Assembly: GCA_916700875.1 (NCBI GenBank)
Contig: CAKAKS010000060.1
Location: 5,578,334-5,642,333 of the forward strand
Origin: Sebastes aleutianus
Lineage: Eukaryota > Chordata > Actinopteri > Perciformes > Sebastidae
Reading direction: 5' to 3'
DNA length: 64,000 nucleotides
Position numbers and translations under genes: made by a program. This document shows positions 47,352 to 58,210 of the stretch, piece by piece. Every line of letters starts with the position of its first letter. Positions within the stretch are counted from its first letter, which is position 1. Below the pieces are notes generated by a model that was not told where the DNA came from, did not search any database, and saw nothing but the letters and a program-made list of their open reading frames with translations.

Positions 47352-47537
47352 GAACCACGGAGCCATGGATAGACACGAGTATCACAGCAGGTCCCGCTCT
47401 GCAGACCAGCGGCCCACTATAGAGCGCCCCACGTCCCGCTCGCGCTCCACTGAACGCCCCCACGACTCTTCGCTCATGAGGTCCATGCCGTCTCTGCCAT
47501 CTGGGAGGTCCGCCCCCCCCTCACCTGCCTTGACGAG
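47352..47537 (+). CDS. rims2: rims2 exon: Ser/Arg-rich linker
   Basis: Acceptor cctctgtag, donor gtgtga. Phase 2 to 2, 186 nt. It encodes (R)NHGAMDRHEYHSRSRSADQ then RPTIERPTSRSRSTERPHDS, SLMRSMPSLPSGRSAPPSPA and LT. It matches RIM2 HRSRSTEQRP, TTRSRSTERP and LMRSMPSL-GRSAPPSPAL. It carries RSRS repeats and SAPPSP, potential basophilic and proline-directed kinase sites. Symmetric, so skippable, though it is well conserved. Confidence 0.96.
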
Positions 47538-47842
47538 GTGTGACCCAGATCGGAGACGCTAACCATCTTAGCACAGGAGCAGACTGGAGCTTTAGTCCTA
47601 CAATCATTTCCCTGAGGCATAGCTACTCTGGAGGGAGAGATAATTTCAACATCAATAAGATTATTAGACTAAAGCTCAGTGAATGCATTAAGGCCAATAT
47701 TATGCTGCTAACTGGGAATATGCAATATAGACATACAGGGGTCATATAAAGGTTAGTTAGCCTAGCTACCAGGCTAGCTACCTAGCTTACCCAAATAGCT
47801 TCATTTTAGACTATTTTAGATAGCAATCAAAAAGTATTTTTT

Positions 47843-48375
47843 TTAAAGGGGACCTATTCTTTTTTTTTGCTTTTTCCTTTCCATTAGTGTGTTATATAGT
47901 TTTTTGTGCATATAAAAGCTCTGCAAAGTTACAGAACCCAAAGTCCACTCCAAAGGGAGTTACTCTCCCCCACAGAAACACTGCTCCTGAACTGCCTGAA
48001 ATGCCTCGCTTGAAGTCCCGCCTTTTCTTCCGTAACGTGGTGATGTCACCAAGTAACACATTTGCACAATACCTGCCTAGCGGGTAGTTTGGCATGCCCT
48101 CAAACAAAGCTAGTTTGACCGGAGCTGGTGCGGAGTCCAAAGAGTTTGGTTCGTTTGACCAATCACAACAGTTTGCCAGTTGACTAATCAGAGCAGACTG
48201 GGGTTAAGGAGTTCAAACAGAGCGTTTCAGATGGAGGGTGAAAAGAGCTGCTGCAGCACAGACATTATGAGAAAAGTAACGCTTTTTTTGAGCATTAAAG
48301 CATGCAAACATGGTATAGTAGAAATCCGAAATACAAGTATGCACCTGAAAATAAACATTTTAGGTCCTCTTTAAA
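47843..48375. mobile_element. TTAA-type MITE (GGGGACCTATT family)
   Basis: Left TTAAAGGGGACCTATTC and right TTTTAGGTCCTCTTTAAA are inverted. Related to the shorter 11370-11623. An 82-residue minus-strand ORF inside is not a gene. Confidence 0.75.
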
Positions 48376-48669
48376 TTTGTTAATCTTTTGATAACTGTTG
48401 TTTCTTGTTAATCCAGCCACTATCTAGATTTTACAAAGCAGTTATCGTCTAGCTAGTTAGCTACTAGCTAGAAGATAACTACTTTGTGAAAATCTCTGGT
48501 TGAGGTTTAAATCAACCGATACGATTATGTCTGCCCCCAGAGCAGCTCTACCTCTGCTAAATGTTTGCATCACTAGAACCTTTGTAGAACTCAAACCAGT
48601 TCAGACCCCGTCCCATGAGCTCCCACCCACCCCGAAGCCTTACTAACTCACAGAATGAACCAGAAAAAC

Positions 48670-48696
48670 CACATCACCACCACCACCACCACCACC
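48670..48696 (+). repeat. (CAC)n microsatellite
   Basis: CACCACCACCACCACCACC run in a C-rich tract extending to about 48800. Gives artefact poly-His/Thr ORFs. Confidence 0.9.
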
Positions 48697-49757
48697 TACC
48701 TCCCACCCTCCCAGTCCCCTGCTTCCCCGCCTCACCTCACTTCACCCCACCCCCCACCTCCCCCACCCCCTCACGACTACCCCTCCACCACCACCCACCT
48801 AGCCACTTTCTGTTTTGTCCCCAAAAGCACCGGTGCTGTATTTTCTTTACACATGTTCCAGGCACGAGAAAATCCCGACACCGTTAGATGGCGTGCTGAT
48901 GTTTTAATTTGGAACACACTGCTCATACGCTTGCGTGAGTATAGCAGTGATGGGCCAACATTTTTTTTTTTACTTTTGATTTCATTACTAACATCAACTG
49001 ATGCCGTTTATCCTGCGATGGCATTCTGTTCCTTTCTTTTTTTTGTTTTGAGTTGAAGCCTTTTGGGGACAGTCTGAACGCATGGTCGCACTGGTCTGCT
49101 GTCTCTGCATTGAACTCTTCTCTCCTTGCAGCTTGATGAGTCGACTGCACATGCGATTCACACCTGGCATTCTTTTTTTATTGCAGCTCAGTTCCCCCTA
49201 CAGTTGATGTGTCCCTCCACTCCCATGCCATGTGCCAAACATCATTGCTGTGTGCATTGGTTTTTTTATATTTGGAGATCCAAGACACTTCAAATAATCT
49301 GGAAATCTTCTTTACAAAGATATTTGCATAATGTAAAACAGTGTCAAGCTGTGTAGTCTTTACATCGAGCTATATAAACACTATTAGCTCTGCCACATAG
49401 AAAATTCAGCTTTAAATCATTAAACAGATACGATGATGTCTCAGTGGCACATTTGCTGTCACTGATTATTTTCCAATTGAGCCTGAAAGTGACACATATC
49501 AAAACAAGTAAGTGATCTAACATATATGCTAAATTATTAAACTGGTACCAGTCTCCCATCATATTAGATAGCTTTACTTTTTTATGTTAAGCTTTATCTC
49601 CAGCAATCAAACTTATAGCTTTCCCTTTTATGAAAATCCCCTTTACTTTTTTTTCACACTGTGATGTGGGTGCGACATGACCTGGCCCCGCATCCACCAT
49701 CTGATCTCGTCCTAATTTGTGTCTCACCCAGTTGTCCACTACTGTTTTGTCATGTAG

Positions 49758-49864
49758 GGCGCATCCTCGTAGTGGATCGGTCCAGACCAGTCCCACCAGT
49801 ACACCCATGTCCAGTAGACGAGGACGGCAACTCCCACAACTTCCACCCACGGGGAAAGAAAGAA
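49758..49864 (+). CDS. rims2: rims2 exon: RIM-BP-binding proline motif
   Basis: Acceptor tcatgtag, donor gtaagt. Phase 2 to 1, 107 nt. It encodes (R)AHPRSGSVQTSPTSTPMSS then RRGRQLPQLPPTGKER plus A. It matches RIM2 HPRTGSVQTSPSSTPVAGRRGRQ region. RQLPQLP is the class of R-x-x-P-x-x-P motif through which RIM binds the SH3 domains of RIM-BP, itself linked to calcium channels (known for the family). The exon ends in A, so direct joining to 62658 gives KER-S-MDMEERT. Confidence 0.96.
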
Positions 49865-50204
49865 GTAAGTCGCCTGGTTGTTTTCTGTTTGCGTTACAGG
49901 GTTATTGTCGGTGAAAAGACGTAAAGACATGTGTATTAGTGCGACAGTGTGTTTCCGTTCAGTACCTCATAATGATATTTGGTGGCCCAACTGATTGGTG
50001 CTGAGGAGGAGCTTTGGTTTTTACCGCAGCTGCTGACTGTCAACAGGATTTGTATTTGCTGATGGAATCTCTCAGTATAAGCTATAGATCACATCTTATA
50101 TGCGAGGATTTATCTTTGTTGTTTTAACGTTTTATTGGTGTTGACTTTTTTGCCTTCCATCCATAACATCTCTACTCGGTTCCTTTTTCCATTTTCTCTC
50201 TCAG

Positions 50205-50237
50205 AAGATGGAGACGAAGGAACAGAGCCTTGTGAAG
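50205..50237 (+). CDS. rims2: possible rims2 33-nt microexon
   Basis: Strong acceptor (tttctctctcag after a 25-nt pyrimidine tract), donor gtctgt is weak. 33 nt, phase 1 to 1 if read AA-GAT-GGA, giving (K)DGDEGTEPCE(G), acidic. It starts with AA and ends with G like the other two candidates downstream, so any combination keeps the frame. No protein match remembered, so it is only a candidate. Confidence 0.4.
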
Positions 50238-51154
50238 GTCTGTACCTGAATGTGTGGGTTTAGTCTTTCAGACTGAGCGTGCTGGTTGAGCCGCACCTCA
50301 CTCTGAAGGCCAAAACCCTGTCTGCAATGGCGGGTGCTCTGGGTTTTACTGGAGTCTAAAGCTCACTCCGTGCTCCTTGAACCCTCCCTCTGTTGCAGCT
50401 GTGTACGGTTTAGATGTCCTGTGCCGTTGTGTTGTGCTGACCTGCAGGCCTGTCTGGATTCCACTATTGATCGTACCAGTGTTGTGTTCAAATGCAGCCT
50501 CCTTGTTTCCATGTTTTGTATTTGTCTGGGAGATTTATTTGAACTATTTGGATCGCTGAGATACTTCACCGAAAAGCTAATCTAATGATTTACTCTCTGC
50601 ACTAAACAGGGTAAACTTAAGGCTTTGAACTGACATTTTCACAAATACAAAGTGACAGTTGAAGTCGTATTTGTTCCTCAGCCCTCCCTTTAGCAAATGT
50701 CATGTGTTGTAGCGACTTGTTACGTGTACTGTAAGAAGAAAAAGCAATGATTATTTTATCTTTGAATCAGACGGCAGTGAAAAACAAAGAGCGTTGTAGC
50801 TTTGCAACGATCAGAAGGGAGTGACTGGGTCAAAGATAGAGAGAGAAGGGGAAAAAGCTCAGGCAGTTCTGGAGAACTTGTCAAAGCACTCGCAGAACTC
50901 TTTCATCATTGTCAGAGTCCATGAGGGCTTTCCCTGTCTTCTGTACAGCGGCCAACAAGCCCGTCTCTCTCTCCTCTTTCTCTCCATCTTCTTCACTCTG
51001 TCTCTCTCAGTCCTGCTCTTCCTCTGTATCTGTGCCATCTTTTTTATCACTCTCTCTGTCTGGACCTCTCCCTCGCTCCTTTGTGTCCTCTTTCTTCCTG
51101 CCTCGATCTCTCTTTCTACTTCTTTTCTTTGTCAGGCAGTTTATCCTTTTTCAC

Positions 51155-51155
51155 T

Positions 51156-51215
<60 letters not shown>
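51155..51215 (+). repeat. (CT)n microsatellite
   Basis: About 50 nt of uninterrupted CT with CT-rich flanks 51000-51240. Source of spurious poly-Ser/Leu ORFs and an Arg/Glu ORF on the minus strand. Confidence 0.95.
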
Positions 51216-51217
<2 letters not shown>

Positions 51218-51375
51218 TTCTTTCTTTCTTAGTGTTTGTGTCTCTTTCCCTCTCTCCACCGTAGCTTTCAGGACAGTAGCAGTGTGTGGGCAGTGGGGGG
51301 AGGTATTGATCTCACCTTGTGCTGTAGCTCCCACTGAGCCGTATGGCACTCAGCTTATGTAAGGCAAATGTCTGC

Positions 51376-51376
<1 letters not shown>

Positions 51377-51410
<34 letters not shown>
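51377..51410 (+). repeat. (TG)n microsatellite
   Basis: About 17 perfect TG units. Confidence 0.95.
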
Positions 51411-51412
<2 letters not shown>

Positions 51413-51774
51413 TAGCATTTTATGGACTGGATCCATGCTATATAGCCCCTTGCTGATTACAGAGAAGAGCTGGACTACTGTTGATAAACCTGCTGTTGTT
51501 TCGTCTCGCTGCTGTGCTTCCGAAGACGATGAATGAATGATACCTCGTACTTGCACATACCTAATTGTCTTGTATGTTATCTTTGCTTATGTGTGGCAAC
51601 TCCTAAGAGGGAACAGGGGAGGAGCTCGGGGAATCTGGACCCCAAAATGGTCGACCAGGTGTGTTTATTACTACAGAAATACAGCCTTTAAACCAATCCT
51701 CAAGCAGTGTGTTCTTCTCCGTTTTCTTGAAATGTGTGATTCAGCTTGATTTTTCCTTAAAACAAACTGGTCAA

Positions 51775-52744
51775 GGGCGCTTTCACAAGCCCACATTTAG
51801 TCCGTTTTAAATTAAATATGGACCGGTTCAACCCCTTGTGTGGTTCATTTGGGCAGTTGTTAACACAGTAATCGTACGGACAACAAACAAAGAGGTGGTC
51901 TCGGACTGTTTCCAGTGAACCAAAAGGTAAACACACGCACAGGTAAACGACAGGCTAACATGACTAGGTTAACTTCTGGACTTTTGCTTGACATCTGGGC
52001 CGAAGAGAACACACAGATTGTACTAAATAAAGTCCACAAAAATAGTGAAGTTTATGAAGTCATTGGAGATAAACTGGCAGAGAAGGGATTCATGTGCACA
52101 GTGAAATCTGTACCGAGTCAAAGTGAATAAACTTGACTGCAATATCTCAAAAACGTGGAAACGAAACAGACTAAAGCGAACCAAAAGTATTAATTTCACT
52201 CTGATTCAGACCAGCCAAACGGACTATGGCTTCATCCGAAATCACATACTATGCACTACATACTTAAAAGGTGTACTATAATTCAACATACTTTTGTGTG
52301 AATAAACAGCAGTATGTATTTTTTTGAACCATGTTTTGGACGCACTGAGCTGTAATTTACGTCGTCACTTCCTGAGAGCCTCCTTGTCGGTTGGAGACAT
52401 GTAACCATGGTAACCTGTGCCAACCCCATGTGACCAAAACGACAGTTTGTGAGAATCAAAGTCTGAACTATTCTAAAATATATATTATTATGTGTTAAAA
52501 TGAAGCATTATTGATGTTACAGAGCCGTCCGTCAACGTCTGTTATGAAAGTTGTCATTATTAATGCATTGCGTTGTAGGATATTTATGCCGCCGTAGTGA
52601 CCAACGTTGCATACTGTAATATTTCACCAGAAATAGTATGCAATTTGCATACTATTGGTTTCATACTAAGGTTTGGACATACTAAAAAATCTCACATACT
52701 GTTTTAGCGTACTAAATAGCAATTTATGGCTTGTGAAAGTGCCC
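51775..52744. mobile_element. 970-bp TIR element with decayed Myb/SANT-like ORF
   Basis: Left GGGCGCTTTCACAAGCC and right GGCTTGTGAAAGTGCCC are near-perfect inverted repeats. Inside are the ORF at 51960-52130 and, from about 52215, wording of another common fish MITE (CATCCGAAATCACATACTAT ... GACATACTAAAAAATCTCACATA), which suggests a nested insertion. The presence of a Myb/SANT-like coding relic points to the Harbinger-type lineage, which carries such a protein (inference). Confidence 0.7.
51960..52130 (+). pseudogene. fossil Myb/SANT-like DNA-binding domain from a transposon
   Basis: Reads MTRLTSGLLLDIWAEENTQI then VLNKVHKNSEVYEVIGDKLA and EKGFMCTVKS before a stop. The pattern LLxIWxxExxQxxL ... 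N-x-x-VYExI--L-x-E-x-GF matches the middle of trihelix Myb/SANT-like domains found in MSANTD proteins and Harbinger-associated proteins. The leading W-S-x-x-E and trailing QCRxKxKxL parts are missing, so it is truncated. It lies between TIRs, so it is likely transposon cargo rather than a host gene. Confidence 0.55.
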
Positions 52745-53887
52745 CACGAAGAGTTACAAAAATAATTCCATGATTATTCACAATGGATATATTATTAGTA
52801 CAAGCTCTGTTTGTTTTTGGATGGGAGTAATGTACAGTACGTGTTGCTGTACAGTACATCCATCCACAGGCTTGAATGAATGGCCAGACTGTTGGCAGAA
52901 ACTGGAGTTCCCCACAGTTTCCACTTCCTACTTTCCCATCTGTTTATGTGGCGTGCTTCTGTCCTTTGACTGTGTGGTGCTATTACTCAACACTGCCATA
53001 CTAGCTGCAGTAGCTGACTGACTCAGTGGATTCAGTTTCTCTTTTTCTATAATCGTTGTCGTCTGGTTGATATTCTGCAGGTCAAATACTGCTGTATAGT
53101 ATAGTAATAAATGCATGGTGCAATTAAACTCACATTGTACATCAAAGCATTTTTGTGAAGTGGGTTCCAGCATCTCGGGATAGCGGCGTGTTTGTGTGTG
53201 GATCTGTGGATGTATGTGTGTTTAGAGCACATACAGGAATGAGTTGCCATATTAATGTGATTTACAGTACCAGTATAGGGGATTTCATGAGCCTCCATCT
53301 GTCCCTCTACTAGCAGCAGACTGTGAGGAAAAACCCCAAGGCCCGCCGGTAAATGGGAGGAAAGGCAAGTCCTCTGAATAGTGTGACTGCGTGAGTTTGC
53401 TGTGTGGGCTTTCTCGAGCAACGCGAGTTATTCATGTGTGACACTCACTAGCGTCTGTGACCCTCGATACTTTGCTCCTCTCGGGGACTCTTCCTTCTTA
53501 TTTGCCACGGCACATTTAGTCAAACTTCCCTCTGTCCACATTTCTTCTATTCTATAGACTGAGTGTGGTTGATTTGGAGTGATCACATTAGAGAGTTGTA
53601 TGTAGCTGAAGCTGATGTTAATGTGTACAGAGTGCTGTCGTCGTGATCTCTGCTGGTCTGTCCCTCTCTGGCTCTATACGGCCCAAATCTGCCGTCTACT
53701 TTGATAGAAATTAATTCTGCTCAGCTCCACCTCACAAAGAAAGAACTCTCTGTTTCCATTGTGAAATCATTTTAATTAGACGTGGATTATTGAACACATA
53801 CACCCACACGCCCTGTATAGTACTCCATTATTAAGTCAGTCATACATAACTTTTGCAATTTTTAGCCAAAATATAAGATAAATTATT

Positions 53888-54161
53888 AGGGCTGCCCCCT
53901 CTTAGTCGACTAAGCGGTCATTTTTGTCTTAGTCAACTAAGATTACTTTAGTCGATTAGTCATTTTTTATGCTTTTTTCATGCTGAATGACTTATTTCCA
54001 AGAAACTTATGAGCATATTTCTGGTAAACACAAGATTTAAAGTGGTGCTTTTGTGTGACTCAGTTTTACAGATCTGTTGATTAAATCAACTAATCGATTA
54101 GTCGACAAAATCCTATGAGTGTTAGTCGACTAAGAATTTCTTTGGTCGAGGACAGCCCTAT
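53888..54161. mobile_element. hAT-like MITE with target duplication
   Basis: Starts AGGGCTGCCCCCTCTTAGTC and ends GGTCGAGGACAGCCCTAT. Inner TTAGTCGACTAAG motifs mirror each other. AAATTATT flanks both ends (53880-53887 and 54162-54169; the match extends to TAAATTATT). Fits hAT. Confidence 0.85.
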
Positions 54162-54478
54162 AAATTATTGCATCTCAACAAATAATAATTAAGTGTAGTA
54201 TTTCCTGAATTCTGTGCATTTCACTCTGCTATAGAAGTACTGCATGCAGAGTCTAATCTCTTAGTTTTTAGACTGTTACCTCTGTCGGCCAGCAGATGGA
54301 GCAAAGTTCATTATCTTTGATGAGGAGCTGTCCATGATTTCAGTGCTGAAGTGGCAAAGAGGTCTTTTCCTTTCCTCTTCCTCCTATTCTTACTCTGGCC
54401 TCTGTTGTCACTGCAACATATATGTATAATGGTTTTAATGTGTGTATTAAAAGGTAATAAGATGATTATTTTTTTTGC

Positions 54479-54986
54479 TAGGGCTGTCAATTGATTAAAA
54501 TATTTAATAGTGATTTAATAGTGATAAATAGCAAATTAATCGCACATTTTTTTATCTGTTCAAAATGTACCTTAAAGGGAGATTTTGCTCAAATCATAAC
54601 ATGGCAAACTGCAGCCCAACAGGCAATAACAGCTGTCAGTGTGTCAGTGTGCTGACTTGACTATGACTTGCCCCAAACTGTATGTGATTATCATAAAGTG
54701 GGCATGTCTGTAAAGGGGAGACTCGTGGGTACCCATAGAAACCCATTTACATTCACATATCTGGAGGTCAGAGGTCAAGGGACCCCTTTGAAAATGACCA
54801 TGTAAGTTTTTCCTTCCTGAAATGTAGCGTAAGTTTATTTAGCCTCCTTCCCGACAAGCTAGTATGACATGGTTTAAAACTGAGTCCGCTACAACCTCCG
54901 AAAGATCGATTGTGTTAATGCGTATTAGTGGCTTTAAAACAATTGTGCGTTAACGCGTTATTATTGCGTTAACTTTGACAGCCCTA
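54479..54986. mobile_element. hAT-like non-autonomous element with 8-bp duplication
   Basis: Termini TAGGGCTGTCAA and TTTGACAGCCCTA are inverted. The octamer TTTTTTGC is at 54471-54478 and 54987-54994. 508 bp, no transposase. A decayed relative is at 38870-39415. Confidence 0.88.
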
Positions 54987-55080
54987 TTTTTTGCACATTT
55001 TGAGCAGGATCTAGCAGGATCTCAAAAAGTTCCCTTGATAACCCGAGGTCCTTAAGATGCCTGCAGTGTGCAAACCAGTG

Positions 55081-55122
55081 TGCGTGTGTGTATATCCGTA
55101 TGTGTGTGTGTGTGTGCGTGTC
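55081..55122 (+). repeat. interrupted TG microsatellite
   Basis: TG blocks immediately upstream of the candidate exon at 55132; the last TG block ends about 12 nt before the acceptor ctgtag. Confidence 0.9.
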
Positions 55123-55131
55123 TTGCTGTAG

Positions 55132-55218
55132 AAGTGACATGGGAGGACCAGCAGCGAGGGCTGAATGGCTCTTTGTCTGATGGAGGGACACAGCCTCACC
55201 CCTCTCTTACTGACACAG
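55132..55218 (+). CDS. rims2: possible rims2 87-nt cassette exon
   Basis: Acceptor ttgctgtag, donor gttggt (weak). 87 nt, phase 1 to 1, symmetric. It reads (K/E)VTWEDQQRGLNGSLSDGG then TQPHPSLTDT(G), open throughout. Joining G to GT of 62658 gives Gly-Met-Asp. Composition is coding-like and phases fit both neighbours, but I recall no RIM protein with this run. TG repeats replace a normal polypyrimidine tract. It could be a fish-specific or low-use exon. Confidence 0.45.
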
Positions 55219-55867
55219 GTTGGTTGGTCTGGGTGTGGATTTCTGACACTTTAACAGTCACTTTGATAGAGTATTTTTCACAATCAACCATATGAGTCCA
55301 TGAACAGTAACCAACTCAAAGAGTCTGTCCTGACAGTGTGGTAAAGGGTGTGCTACCACCTGACTGTGCAGTCAGTGCATCATTGGTGATGAGGTGGAGC
55401 GTCGTCATGGCTTCTTAACAAACAGCAGTTCTTATGAAATGAAACCACTCCTTTCAGAATGTGTCACAGGATACCCAAACAAATAAGCTAAATGCTTATT
55501 GTTGTAAATGTTGTCAAGGCTGTAAGAATGAAGTGCATGTTATGGCCTTGAGTTAAGTTTGTGCCGTAACTGTGAGGACTCAATCAGCCGGTAGCATATC
55601 CATCATCTGCCTTCTCACTTCAGAGAGGACTAATCAAACAATACAAAATCTTAAACCAACCAAGCAGTAGTAAGCTACCAATGGTAATTCATGTTGTCCC
55701 GCATATTTAATTGCTAAAAATAAAGCTTTTTGAAGCACCTGATTTAGCTGCATACTGCTGGAAATTGCGCAGAGAACCCTGTTATAAAGTTTGGAGAAGC
55801 GTCTATGTGAAAAATCAAGAGTTAACACTCAGAATATTGTGGAACAGCTTTCTAAAAATGTCCTCTA

Positions 55868-55945
55868 AGACCGTGGTTCTCAACCTTTTTTCGACTCAAG
55901 AACCCCTAAATGGATACAGATTATTGTCACGGACCCCTATTTGAT
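55868..55945. mobile_element. possible hAT-like fragment
   Basis: CCGTGGTTCTCAACCTTTTT and GAACCCCTAAATGG ... CACGGACCCCTATTTGA resemble a common fish repeat end. No right end fixed. Confidence 0.35.
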
Positions 55946-57947
55946 AAGATTTTGCTTCACTTTCGCTTCAGTCTGAAAAGATTTTGGTTGTTATACATGA
56001 TAAGGACCAGAATTCTATAGTTCGAGGTAACCGTGGAGTAAGTGAAACCTATTATCAGAATAGTCACTCTTATGACTCTTTCTCACAGTGGGCTCACTTC
56101 TATAGTAAATTAAATAGTGAAAATAAACTATTCCCCATTTTTCTGGGGATCCCCTGGAACTCCCTCGAGGAAATAATGCGAAGAAAAGATGAGTAAGTTG
56201 TTTCTTCTTCATGGACTCATATATACAGTATATGCACCTTCAAAATCTAAACAACATTCTACCAAAGTGATCTGTCATTGAAGACTTTTTCCTTCCCAGT
56301 TTGTGTGGACACTTATCAGCTGGATTACAGCCACCAAAGTCCGACCTGGACAATGTACCGTAGAAGCAGAATGATTTAAAATGATGATTAACGTGAGGTT
56401 GCCCAGGTCAGCCTCTGGATGGCGTCCTTCTGTCTCCCTGTCTCTCCCCTCTCGGTGTGGTTTTGCAGTGCAGCATGGAGCTGATGTTTCTGTAGACACT
56501 CTTCACTCTTCTTCATCGCTCAGCGTTTGAAAACAGATTTAGGTTGACTTTGTAAAACACTGCAAATCTCATTAACCCCCTAACAAAGAAAAAAAAGTGT
56601 CTGGCAGAGTGTCCTACTTAATTTAATGAAGTTAAGTTTGATGAGATGCTGTCATCCGTGGATGTATCGCACATGAAACGTGTTGCCAAGGTAATGAAGC
56701 ACCGCTTTCTTGAGGTTGCTGTGTTTGCTGTGGCTTAATGTGCCTCCATGGAAACACGTCTTCTTCACCTCCTGTTGAATTAAGCCCCCTTTATATTTAT
56801 TACCTGTTATGTCACCGGCTGATATGTCATGCCCACGGGGCCGTGGCTGTGGTGGCTTTAGATTCTACTTATTTTAAACGGTGACATAAGACAAAGTCAG
56901 AAGAAGAACAGCACAAACAGTTATGTAAGCATGTTTTCTATACTTGTTTTGAAGCTTTGACTCTTCACCATCCACGTTGTTTTTTAACTGATAAATTTGT
57001 CGTTGAAGAAGTGCATGTACGGTTGGTGTTGTGGGCTAACAAGGCCCAGTGGATGTCCACTTGGTGTGCAGGGGATCAGGTCTGGCCGTAAAGCCTCTGG
57101 CTCCCACTGCCTGAGATTCAAGCTGTAATGAACCTTCAGTCAGTGTGGTCATCAGTCGTTCTCTTACTCTCTCTCAGTCCCTCTGTCTCTCTGGTTCTCT
57201 ATTGCTCTCTCTGCATATTTTTCTCAACCGTTATGTATCGTGGAAAGGCTGACTGAAGAGGGTCGTGCCCTATTTCCCAGCTTGACCACACTATTATAAT
57301 ATTTTCTTAACACTCAAAGCTATCTCAAGGCTCCTCAGCAGTGATTGTGTAAGGAGGGGGGTAGTTTTAATCACACCCCTCACCACCCCCACTGATTGCT
57401 CACTATTTTCCCATAACAGTCACCTTCTGTGCTCCAACACAATAAACACCAACAACAACGTCTCTGGACACACAACAGAGCAAAATGCCTATAGGACTGA
57501 AATGTGAGGTGAGGAAGACGTGAATTGTTCTACTTTTTTTCAGCTTTTTGCAGCTGGTGCAGTTGCTCAATTTTTGAATCTCTTCTTATATAAACGGGTA
57601 GATATTTCAAGAACCTTGTAAATCTGATGCAACAGTGTACCTGTGTCTTGTACTATAAGCAATAAGCTGCAATGAATAACAGCACACAGTTTAAACAGTA
57701 GTTTAATAATGAAATTAGCAACATTTGCCACTCAGTGTTGAAACTGATCGGTATGTCAGTCTGACATAAGAAATGCATATTTGTTGAATGTGCCATCTCA
57801 GTGATATAGACAATGAGTCACATTTAGTTTTATATTGCTTCTGGGAACTAAACACTACTTTATTTGAGTAAAATATTAACAGAAATAGATTTTTTTTAAA
57901 TATGAATGATGCACAAACACTGCTTTGACTGTTCACATAAGAAACAT

Positions 57948-58210
57948 TTAAAGGGGACATATCATGAAAACCTCACTTTTCCACATACATTTGGGTATCT
58001 TGAGTGCCAACCAGCCCATAAACTGTGAAATAAGACAACCCAGTCAGTTTTTTGTGGGCTGCCAAGATTAGAAAACATTTGATTTAACGAGCCATTCAGA
58101 TTTGGCCTTTTCAGCATTTGTCAAGCCTTAGTAACACTGCCCCTGTCCCATGCTGGCATTTACTATTGCAGAAACGTAGGTACCTCCATAGCGTAAAACA
58201 GAATTTTTGG
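57948..58210. mobile_element. TTAA-type MITE, probably truncated
   Basis: Begins TTAAAGGGGACATATCATGA, a familiar teleost repeat start, and continues through AGTGCCAACCAGCCCATAAA. The inverted right end is not found. Confidence 0.55.

Larger units (their letters stand above)
47538..49757 (+). other. rims2: intron with MITE and CAC repeat
   Basis: Apart from the MITE at 47843-48375, tandem CTAGCTA-type wording at 47750-47800 and 48445-48480, and the C-rich tract, nothing is recognised. Acceptor tcatgtag at 49750-49757. Confidence 0.75.

Noticed and set aside
48655..49056. 133-residue ORF with poly-Thr and poly-Pro
   Set aside because: Produced by the CAC microsatellite and C-rich tract; no splice or protein support.
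53317..53348. Possible small exon (DCEEKPQGPP) with donor gtaaat
   Set aside because: Length gives phase 1 to 0, which does not fit the next exons, and reading on reaches a stop after about 20 codons.
54961..55199. Minus-strand His/Thr-rich ORFs
   Set aside because: Translations of the TG microsatellite next to the hAT-like element.
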